Positions 1 through 4,863 of a DNA stretch of 6,508 nucleotides are shown here, piece by piece; the first letter of the stretch is position 1; each line of letters opens with the position of its first letter. The stretch lies in NCBI GenBank assembly GCA_025929655.1, contig JAICPV010000134.1:1-6508 (forward strand), given 5' to 3'. Position numbers and translations under genes: made by a program. The notes under the pieces are model-generated. The model searched no databases and had not been told where the DNA came from. It saw only the letters and a program-made list of their open reading frames with translations. The stretch is from Pyrinomonadaceae bacterium. GTDB taxonomy: Bacteria > Acidobacteriota > Blastocatellia > Pyrinomonadales > Pyrinomonadaceae.

Positions 1-451
1 GATCCGATATCCTGATCGTATTATCCGCGGCGAGTTTCGCCGCGTCGTGTGTCGATCGCGGTAAAAGGTCCAGAAAATCGGCAAACCGTTCTTTATCGAA
101 TTGTTCCCAGGGCGGAAACTGCCAGAGGATCGGACCCATCTTTTTACCGAGAAGCAGTAATCCGGAGGCAAAGAAGTTGGCCAACGGGATCCGTACGTCC
201 CTAAGGCGTTTCTGGTGGCTTATGTATTTAGGGCCCTTGATCGCAAAAATGAAGTCGTTCGGGGTGTCCGCAGACCACCGGCGATAACTGTCCGGCGTCT
301 GAAGCCCATAAAACGTTCCATTGATCTCAATGGAATTCAATTGACGGGATGCGTACTCAAGCTCCCGTTTTTGGGCGAGTTTTTTCGGATAGAACTCGCC
401 GCGCCAAGGCCCATATTTCCAACCCGAAATTCCGACCCGGATGTCGCCCAC
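1..451 (-). CDS. DUF72 (YecE-like) family protein, 5' part only
   Basis: This is the N-terminal 150 residues of a DUF72-family protein; the gene runs off the left edge. The family adopts a TIM-barrel-like fold, is usually about 240-300 residues long, and has no agreed biochemical role. Visible family marks are GISGWKYGPWRGEFYP at residues 7-22, SIEINGTFYGLQTP at 40-53, FIFAIKGPKYISH at 67-79 and GPILWQFPP at 106-114. No signal peptide is seen, so it is probably cytoplasmic. The start is GTG at 451-449: an in-frame TGA lies two codons upstream (457-455), and family members begin only a few residues before the GxSGW motif. An ATG at 458-456 is in another frame and was not chosen. No strong Shine-Dalgarno sequence precedes the GTG. 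The gene follows a terminator and therefore probably has its own promoter. Family assignment is confident; function is unknown. Confidence 0.93.
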   Translation of the reverse strand, partial: MGDIRVGISGWKYGPWRGEFYPKKLAQKRELEYASRQLNSIEINGTFYGLQTPDSYRRWSADTPNDFIFAIKGPKYISHQKRLRDVRIPLANFFASGLLLLGKKMGPILWQFPPWEQFDKERFADFLDLLPRSTHDAAKLAADNTIRISD

Positions 452-452
452 G

Positions 453-476
453 ACTCATTTTAGTTGAACAATGAGT
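453..476. repeat. Short inverted repeat abutting the DUF72 start codon
   Basis: A perfect 7-base inverted repeat (ACTCATT at 453-459, AATGAGT at 470-476) with a 10-base loop lies directly before the GTG start at 451. In the mRNA it would form a small AU-rich hairpin over the position where a ribosome-binding site should be; as DNA it could be a small operator. The arms are short and AT-rich, so chance is a real possibility. Confidence 0.35.
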
Positions 477-510
477 TAAGCGTGTGTATACATTCAGACC
501 CATCCGATCG

Positions 511-600
511 CTAATCAAGAGTTGCAGAGTGCTGAACCATCGTAAGGACGTATGATCTATCGGTGGTGTTGAATAACGCGTTTAATATCAAGGCGAACAT
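511..600 (-). CDS. Possible 29-residue small ORF with strong ribosome-binding site
   Basis: The ORF has an ATG at 600-598 and a TAG at 513-511 and would encode a 29-residue peptide beginning MFALILNALFNTTD. Its support is the Shine-Dalgarno sequence AGGAGGAG at 614-607, six bases before the ATG and the best in the window. The peptide has a short hydrophobic N-terminus (residues 2-10) but is too short for a clear signal peptide or membrane helix, and I recognise no family. It sits between the terminator of the upstream gene and DUF72, with 59 bases between its stop and the DUF72 start. It could be a small protein, a leader peptide for the next gene, or chance. No run of one amino acid suggests classical attenuation. 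I see no convincing promoter before it. Confidence 0.28.
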   Translation of the reverse strand: MFALILNALFNTTDRSYVLTMVQHSATLD

Positions 601-606
601 ACCGTG

Positions 607-614
607 CTCCTCCT
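607..614 (-). promoter_or_regulatory. Strong Shine-Dalgarno sequence for the 29-codon ORF
   Basis: AGGAGGAG on the minus strand is followed by CACGGT and then ATG at 600. It is a near-perfect anti-16S match at good spacing, and it is the main reason to consider the small ORF. A purine-rich match of this size can arise by chance. Confidence 0.35.
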
Positions 615-701
615 ATATATTTTCAGACGTCAATGGCGCAGGTGTTTGCGTACAAAAACGGTCGCACTTACTCGATGTGACGTTGGCAAGTTTTAAGCGC
701 G

Positions 702-732
702 AAAAAAAGGCGGGCACTACACCCGCCTTTTT
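702..732 (-). terminator. Rho-independent terminator after the exported-protein gene
   Basis: On the minus strand a perfect 6-base GC stem (GGCGGG, 727-722, with CCCGCC, 714-709) encloses the 7-base loop TGTAGTG. It is followed by a run of seven T residues (708-702) and preceded by a run of five A residues that can lengthen the stem. It begins 19 bases after the TAA stop at 752, the expected place. The A run on the other side makes it formally bidirectional, but no plus-strand gene approaches it. It separates the exported-protein gene from DUF72. Confidence 0.9.
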
Positions 733-751
733 ATACCGTCCGAAGACGAAA

Positions 752-2731
752 TTAATTCACTCCGATCCTGTTCCCCGCCGGCGCGAACGCCGTGATGTCG
801 AAGGTTGATCCCGCGCCAAGCTCGATCTGGTCGCGGCCCGTTATCAAAACCGAGCCCGCGCCAACTCCAGCACCGACGCCGGCACCGATCGCCGCACCCT
901 GGCCGCCGCCCGCGATCGCCCCGATGATTGCACCGAGTACCGCTCCGACGCCCGCACGTGTCACGGTCTGCGTTGTCTGATTCGTATCTCGGATCGTGCC
1001 TTCATTGTTAACCGTGATCCGGTCGCCGTTTACCGCGGTCACCGAATCGATAATGCCGGCGAACCTGTAAGTTCGTCCGTTTATTGAGATCGAATCGAAC
1101 TCCAGCGAAATGTTCGCACGCCCGGTAAACGGACGAGAGCTTCGAGCTTCGGCAGTATGGCCTTCGATCACCGCCCCGCGGTATTGGCCGGGCGAATTAA
1201 CCGTCATCGTAAACCTATCGCCGATCTGCGTTCCTCGGGTAGTCACCGTCGAGTTTAGGGTTGCGGTCAGACGTGTTCCGTTCGGAATGAAGAAGTCATT
1301 TCCTACGGTCCCGCCGACCGGTCCGCCCTGGTTTGGTCGCGAGTTCATTATCGACCAATCCGGTGTGCTGCTGATCCTGTCGTAGACGCTGGTCACAGAT
1401 ACGGTTTCATCACGATCTTCGATATAGAGCCGCTTTGTGACGACCAGCTGGTCACGTCCCCTTGCCGCAAAGGTCACATAGAAGTCATTCATGCGGTCGC
1501 CCGAATAATTCACTTCCAGCCGGTTCGCATCGAGCGTAGCAGTAGTTGTAACCGTTCGTCCCCGCGCGTTCGTTTCAGTACGCGGCACCCCGTCGGCGTC
1601 AAACTCAGCCCTTGCCGAACTGCTCGTGGCCATGGAGACCATACGCCCATTCGTGTCGATAGTGATGATCTCAGGAGACGCCAATCGGCGTTCCAGGTTT
1701 CGACGCAAATTGTCCCGGCGAGAGGGTGGTTCGTAGCTTCGAAGCGAGGTGTTGAGGATATTCGCAACATTGTCGCTGCTGCTGCTATTCAAGCGGTATG
1801 TGCCGGTCAGCCTGGCAAACCTGCCGCCCTGACCAGTTCCGGGAAGAACGGGATCGACAGCTACCGAGTTATCCCAGTTCCAACTGTATTGAAAATACGT
1901 GGCAAGCGTGTTCAGATCACTCCGGACTGACGCCCAGAGTCTTTCGGCGCGCCCGGTCAAACGGTTGCGGATCATGAACGCGTTGATCCTCTGGGCTCGG
2001 CTGAACACGTCGGTCAGCTCGGTGCCGATCGGACGTCGGGAATCCGCCTGCTGCTTCAGCCGGTCGGTCGCGACTTCAAACTCTTCGATGAAGTCCGTGA
2101 TGCGATCTTCCCGGTTCGTCGTGCCCCCCTGACGGAAGCTGCGCTGCATCTCCACCTTGAATGCGTCAGTGCGATTTTCAATGCTGGTGATCAGCCTTCC
2201 AAGCTGACGGATCGTGGCACCGCGCAGTTCGTAGGTCCGGACGGTTCCCGGAAAGCCCGGTCCCGGATTCGTAATAACTGCCTGATCCCACGTCCAATTG
2301 TACTGATAGTATGTAGCCAGCGTGTTGAGATCATCCCGGACTGACGCCCATAGCGTTTCCGCACGCCCGGTCAAACGGTTGCGGATCATGAACGCGTTGA
2401 TCCTCTGGGCTCGGCTGAACACGTCGGTCAGTTCGGTGCCGATCGGACGTCGGGAATCCGCCTGCTGCTTCAGCCGGTCCGTAGCGTCTTCAAACTCCTC
2501 GATGAAGTCCGTGATGCGATCTTCCCGGTTCGTCGTGCCGCCCACGCTGAAGCTCCGCTGCATTTCGACTTTGAAAGCATCGGTTCGATTTTCGATACTG
2601 GTGATCAGCGTTCGAAGCTGACGGTTCGTCGCCCCTCGAAGCTCATACGTTTGAGCTGTTGCATTGACCGCCGCGAAAACCATGATCGCGAGCGTGGTGA
2701 TACTTATTCTTTTAATTGATTTAGTTGTCAT
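752..2731 (-). CDS. Exported protein with two tandem helical domains and C-terminal glycine zipper; function unknown
   Basis: A 659-residue protein. Residues 1-26 form a signal peptide: basic MTTKSIKR, a hydrophobic stretch, and a likely cleavage site at ATA|Q. Residues 28-152 and 166-290 are two copies of a charged, mostly helical domain (13 differences in about 125 residues), each ending in a YQYxWxWD motif. Residues 305-465 are a beta-rich region starting RLTGTYRLN. From about 478, FFIPNGTRLTATLNS and IGDRFTMTV resemble surface or envelope-linked domains with a pore- or barrel-like C-terminus. Residues 594-626 are a glycine zipper with glycines at 596, 600, 604, 608, 612, 616, 620 and 624; the tail reads GRDQIELGAGSTFDI. 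I chose M at 2731 over an in-frame ATG at 2821 because it has AGGGG seven bases upstream and opens directly into the signal peptide. I recall this architecture from Acidobacteriota; it has no assigned function. An envelope location is inferred. The gene is probably monocistronic and ends at the terminator at 702-732. Confidence 0.92.
   Translation of the reverse strand: MTTKSIKRISITTLAIMVFAAVNATAQTYELRGATNRQLRTLITSIENRTDAFKVEMQRSFSVGGTTNREDRITDFIEEFEDATDRLKQQADSRRPIGTELTDVFSRAQRINAFMIRNRLTGRAETLWASVRDDLNTLATYYQYNWTWDQAVITNPGPGFPGTVRTYELRGATIRQLGRLITSIENRTDAFKVEMQRSFRQGGTTNREDRITDFIEEFEVATDRLKQQADSRRPIGTELTDVFSRAQRINAFMIRNRLTGRAERLWASVRSDLNTLATYFQYSWNWDNSVAVDPVLPGTGQGGRFARLTGTYRLNSSSSDNVANILNTSLRSYEPPSRRDNLRRNLERRLASPEIITIDTNGRMVSMATSSSARAEFDADGVPRTETNARGRTVTTTATLDANRLEVNYSGDRMNDFYVTFAARGRDQLVVTKRLYIEDRDETVSVTSVYDRISSTPDWSIMNSRPNQGGPVGGTVGNDFFIPNGTRLTATLNSTVTTRGTQIGDRFTMTVNSPGQYRGAVIEGHTAEARSSRPFTGRANISLEFDSISINGRTYRFAGIIDSVTAVNGDRITVNNEGTIRDTNQTTQTVTRAGVGAVLGAIIGAIAGGGQGAAIGAGVGAGVGAGSVLITGRDQIELGAGSTFDITAFAPAGNRIGVN
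1862..2236 (-). repeat. Tandem internal repeat, copy 2 (residues 166-290)
   Basis: This is the second copy of the helical domain in the exported protein, offset by exactly 414 bases (138 codons) from copy 1 and in the same frame without gaps. By hand count, 1951-2125 differs from copy 1 at 5 of 175 positions, with 115 bases (1951-2065) carrying a single mismatch. The left flank (1862-1950) differs at about 22 of 89 positions and the right flank (2126-2236) at about 25 of 111. Confidence 0.95.
2276..2650 (-). repeat. Tandem internal repeat, copy 1 (residues 28-152)
   Basis: This is the first copy of the helical domain, beginning just after the predicted signal-peptide cleavage with TYELRGAT. 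It is separated from copy 2 by a 13-residue Pro/Gly-rich linker (residues 153-165). Shared segments include ITSIENRTDAFKVEMQRSF, TNREDRITDFIEEFE and RAQRINAFMIRNRLTGRAE. The near-identical DNA core corresponds to 2365-2539 here. Confidence 0.95.
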
Positions 2732-2738
2732 AACCTTT

Positions 2739-2743
2739 CCCCT
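2739..2743 (-). promoter_or_regulatory. Ribosome-binding site that sets the exported-protein start
   Basis: AGGGG on the minus strand lies seven bases before the ATG at 2731. The alternative in-frame ATG at 2821 has no Shine-Dalgarno sequence and would put 30 polar residues ahead of the signal peptide, so this site decides the start. Confidence 0.75.
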
Positions 2744-2967
2744 GTTCGTAACACGATTTCGCCGATTCGGTTGTTTCGATGGAGAGCAAAGAAAGAACAA
2801 CTTACCTCTGGCGCCAAACATTGAACGCTTGGTTTTACATGGGACAGATTACACAACACCCGTGGTTTGGACTGTTTGATGGGTTACACAGCAAGATTCA
2901 GGCAACGCTATGACGTGTGTAAGTTAAGTAACCAAAGTACTTGCGTCTGTATCGCCGGATGCCTGTT

Positions 2968-2986
2968 TGACGACGCTCGATCGTCA
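2968..2986 (-). other. Stem-loop downstream of etfA
   Basis: TGACGA and TCGTCA form a 6-base stem around a 7-base loop, 28 bases past the etfA stop. TGTTTG (2964-2969) and CAAACA (2994-2999) can pair as an alternative outer stem. No T tract follows on the minus strand, so it is not a standard intrinsic terminator; it may protect the mRNA 3' end or be chance. Confidence 0.3.
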
Positions 2987-3014
2987 TATTTGACAAACAA
3001 TTGTTAGTTTCGAC

Positions 3015-3983
3015 CTACGATTTGGCTTTTTTGATCTCTTCGATCATTACGGGGACGGACTCGAACAGATCGCCGACAATGCCGTAATCGGATATATCGA
3101 ATATTGGCGCCTCAGGGTCCTTATTGATTGCGACGATCGTCCCGGCATTTTTCATTCCGACGATGTGCTGAATAGCTCCGGAAATGCCGAGCGCGATGTA
3201 GAGTTTCGGTGCAACAGTTTGCCCGGACGAGCCGATCTGACGGTCGATCGGCAGCCATTCACTGTCGCATATTGGACGCGAAGCCGCGAGGTCCGCGCCC
3301 AGGACATCTGCGAGCTGCTGGGCAACCGCGATATTCTCCTGCGATTTGATCCCCCGGCCGACAGCGACAATGATCGCGCTCTTGGTTAGATCGACCGTCG
3401 CTTTGGCTTCCTGGAAGGGCTCTTCCGGCGTCATTCGGATATCGCCCACGTTGACTTCCATTGTCTCGACCGCCGCATTGCCCTTTGCCGCGTTGTCGCC
3501 ACGAAAAGCACCTGATTGGAACGTTAGAAAATAGGGAGCTTCGCCGCCTATCGAAACGTCCGCGTCGAGCTTGCCCAGGAAGATTCGTCGGGAGAGGATC
3601 AGCTTGCCGCTTTCCGCACGGTAACGAATGCAGTCGCCGACGACTTCTCTTCCAAGCCGCGCCGCAACCTTTGGAGCAAAATCGCGAACCTGATAGGTAT
3701 GAGCCATCACCACATATTGGGGATTCGTTTCGTTGATTACCTGTTCCCAGGCATCCGCATAGGCATCGGGCGTGTAAATCCCAAGTTTGTCGTTTTTCGC
3801 GACGATGACCTTATCCAGATCGTATTGAGCGATCTCCTCGGCAAGCCCGCAATCCTTATCGCAGGGTAGGACGGCAGCGACTTTTAAGCCGAGGTCTTTT
3901 CCTATAGATTGGGCGGCCGTGATCGCTTCAAGCGAAGTCCTGTTTAGAGCGCAGTTCTTGTGTTCGATAAAGACGAGGATCAT
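3015..3983 (-). CDS. etfA: Electron transfer flavoprotein subunit alpha
   Basis: A 322-residue EtfA of normal length. With EtfB it forms the soluble cytoplasmic heterodimer that carries electrons from acyl-CoA and similar dehydrogenases towards the quinone pool. The N-terminal domain (about 1-190) has the ETF Rossmann-like fold, with YVVMAHTYQVRDFAPKVAARLG at 90-111 in part visible. The C-terminal FAD-binding domain shows VGRGI (208-212), SRP (235-237), SSGQTVAP (252-259), the family signature GISGAIQH (266-273) and INKDPEAPIF (286-295). All the usual FAD contacts appear intact. The ATG at 3983 overlaps the etfB stop in the sequence ATGA, so the two are translationally coupled; GAGGT lies about ten bases upstream within etfB. 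There is no obvious terminator after it. The family call is certain; the dehydrogenase partner is not visible in this window. Confidence 0.97.
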   Translation of the reverse strand: MILVFIEHKNCALNRTSLEAITAAQSIGKDLGLKVAAVLPCDKDCGLAEEIAQYDLDKVIVAKNDKLGIYTPDAYADAWEQVINETNPQYVVMAHTYQVRDFAPKVAARLGREVVGDCIRYRAESGKLILSRRIFLGKLDADVSIGGEAPYFLTFQSGAFRGDNAAKGNAAVETMEVNVGDIRMTPEEPFQEAKATVDLTKSAIIVAVGRGIKSQENIAVAQQLADVLGADLAASRPICDSEWLPIDRQIGSSGQTVAPKLYIALGISGAIQHIVGMKNAGTIVAINKDPEAPIFDISDYGIVGDLFESVPVMIEEIKKAKS

Positions 3984-4756
3984 ATCGCACGAACCTCTGT
4001 TCTTAGCTTTTCCACTAATTCGACCGCAGCCGCTTTTGCGTCACCATTTCCAAGCAATTGCGTCTGTTTCGTCTTAAGGGGCATATATACCTTCTCGACC
4101 GTTTGAGCACCCGCGAATGTGTCGATGTCAGGCGATACATCCTTGATCTCCTTTTTCTTCGCCGCCATGATCCCTTTCAGCGAAGCGTATCGTATTTGCG
4201 AAATACCGGATTGAATCGTGAATAAGGCAGGCAATTTATAGGTGAACCATTGGTACCAGCCGCTTTCGAGCTCGCGTTTGACGCGAAGCGAATCGCCAAG
4301 TGACGCTCGGTCGATCTCGATTATGATGGTTGCGTGCGGGATGCCGAGAAGTTCCGCCAGGATCACGCCGGTCTGGCCGTAACTCGCGTCATCCGACTGC
4401 AGGCCCGTAAAAACAAGATCGGCATCTTCCTCTCTAATTGCGTCAGCGATCGCCTTCGCGATCTGGTACGGAGAAAGCTTGTTCGAATTCTCGACGGTAA
4501 TATGGATCGCCCGATCGGCGCCGCGTGCCAGCGCGTCTTTTATTACCGTTTTTGCCGATTGAGGGCCCAGCGAGCAAACAACCACCTCTCCATCACCTTT
4601 CGCTTCTTTGACACGTAGAGCTTCTTCGAGGGCGTATCCGTCCGATTCGTTGGTCTGCTGTGAAACATCCGCTTCATTTATCCACTTTTCGTCAGGACCG
4701 ATTCGCAAAACTGCATCCTTGTTCGCGACCTGCTTCATCAAAACTATGATCTTCAT
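3980..4756 (-). CDS. etfB: Electron transfer flavoprotein subunit beta
   Basis: A 258-residue EtfB, full length. It begins MKIIVLMKQV and carries the nucleotide-binding segment TGLQSDDASYGQTG at 117-130. The QTG form is typical of ordinary, AMP-binding ETFs rather than the QVG form of bifurcating ones, so a non-bifurcating ETF is inferred with moderate confidence. The ETF-beta signature region spans about 159-204, including VKRELESG and RYASLKGIMAAKKKEI. The partner-recognition loop reads GWYQWFTYKLPALFTIQSG (166-184), with tryptophans at 167 and 170 where mitochondrial-type proteins have leucines. The gene lies 106 bases after fabF and overlaps etfA by four bases. Its apparent Shine-Dalgarno sequence, AGGTGG at 4772-4767, falls inside a REP-like palindrome. 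Whether it shares the fab transcript or has its own promoter cannot be decided from the sequence. Confidence 0.96.
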   Translation of the reverse strand: MKIIVLMKQVANKDAVLRIGPDEKWINEADVSQQTNESDGYALEEALRVKEAKGDGEVVVCSLGPQSAKTVIKDALARGADRAIHITVENSNKLSPYQIAKAIADAIREEDADLVFTGLQSDDASYGQTGVILAELLGIPHATIIIEIDRASLGDSLRVKRELESGWYQWFTYKLPALFTIQSGISQIRYASLKGIMAAKKKEIKDVSPDIDTFAGAQTVEKVYMPLKTKQTQLLGNGDAKAAAVELVEKLRTEVRAI

Positions 4757-4759
4757 AAA

Positions 4760-4790
4760 GTCAGAACCACCTGCGGTAGCGGGTGGTTAA
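4760..4790 (+). repeat. REP-like palindromic element, copy 1
   Basis: The element begins with the head GTCAG (4760-4764), followed by a hairpin pairing AACCACCTGC (4765-4774) with GCGGGTGGTT (4779-4788) around a GGTA loop: ten base pairs including one T-G wobble. It ends TTAA. A related copy in inverted orientation lies at 4833-4863. A short conserved head followed by an imperfect palindrome is the layout of bacterial REP sequences mobilised by RAYT transposases. It ends three bases before the etfB start codon, and one arm contains the etfB Shine-Dalgarno sequence. I recall similar sequence as common in Blastocatellia genomes, which I cannot verify here. Confidence 0.75.
4767..4772 (-). promoter_or_regulatory. 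etfB Shine-Dalgarno sequence inside the palindrome
   Basis: AGGTGG on the minus strand lies ten bases before the etfB ATG at 4756 and is the only reasonable Shine-Dalgarno sequence there. It forms part of one arm of the copy-1 hairpin, so folding of the mRNA would hide it. This could lower or regulate etfB translation; that effect is inferred. Confidence 0.55.
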
Positions 4791-4832
4791 ACGAAAGTAT
4801 TCCAATTGTTAAGGTTTCGGCTCACCTTGAAA

Positions 4833-4863
4833 TTAACCGCCAGCTACCTCAAGCGGTACTGAC
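4833..4863 (-). repeat. REP-like palindromic element, copy 2 (inverted)
   Basis: Read on the minus strand this copy has the same layout as copy 1: head GTCAG, arm TACCGCTTGA, loop GGTA, arm GCTGGCGGTT, then AA. About seven of 31 positions differ from copy 1, but the stem core is kept by a paired change (A-T in copy 1, G-C in copy 2) and a C-G to T-G change. The head's first base overlaps the last base of the fabF stop codon (TAG at 4865-4863). Head ends face outwards and TTAA ends inwards, with a 42-base spacer (4791-4832). Confidence 0.7.

Larger units (their letters stand above)
452..701. other. Intergenic stretch between terminator and DUF72
   Basis: These 250 bases separate the terminator of the exported-protein gene from the DUF72 start. 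They hold the possible 29-codon ORF (511-600) and the small inverted repeat (453-476). The DUF72 promoter is expected here because a terminator lies upstream, but no pair of -35 and -10 hexamers at 16-18 base spacing stands out. TTGACG at about 630 and TATATA at about 616 are too close together to form one promoter. No tRNA or other structured RNA was recognised. Confidence 0.5.
2732..3014. other. Intergenic region upstream of the exported-protein gene, with short repeats
   Basis: These 283 bases lie between the etfA stop and the exported-protein start. They should contain the promoter and leader of the latter. TTACACA occurs at 2849-2855 and 2884-2890, and inverted (TGTGTAA) at 2916-2922; GGTTAC (2882-2887) and GTAACC (2928-2933) form a second nested inverted pair. 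These could be regulator-binding half-sites. No confident -35/-10 pair was found. On the etfA side there is a stem-loop at 2968-2986 but no T run, so no clear intrinsic terminator is visible for the etf genes. Confidence 0.4.

Noticed and set aside
215..463. Plus-strand 82-codon ORF
   Set aside because: Antisense shadow of the DUF72 gene, whose conserved motifs read on the minus strand.
1899..2621. Two similar plus-strand ORFs (1899-2132 and 2322-2621)
   Set aside because: They resemble each other only because both are antisense to the two tandem repeats of the exported protein.
1862..2650. Tandem repeats as a CRISPR or minisatellite-like array
   Set aside because: Only two copies, 414-base period, in frame, and fully inside a coding sequence; they are protein domain duplications.
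2732..2821. N-terminal extension of the exported protein to an in-frame ATG at 2821
   Set aside because: No Shine-Dalgarno sequence there, 30 polar and basic residues would precede the signal peptide, and the ATG at 2731 has AGGGG at seven bases.
4608..4790. Plus-strand ORF ending in SEPPAVAGG
   Set aside because: Antisense to etfB; its tail is only the translation of the REP-like element, not a gene signal.
4757..4862. Intrinsic terminator or etfB promoter between fabF and etfB
   Set aside because: The hairpins are not followed by a proper T run on the minus strand, and TTAACA at about 4810 lacks a convincing -10 partner. Neither can be claimed.
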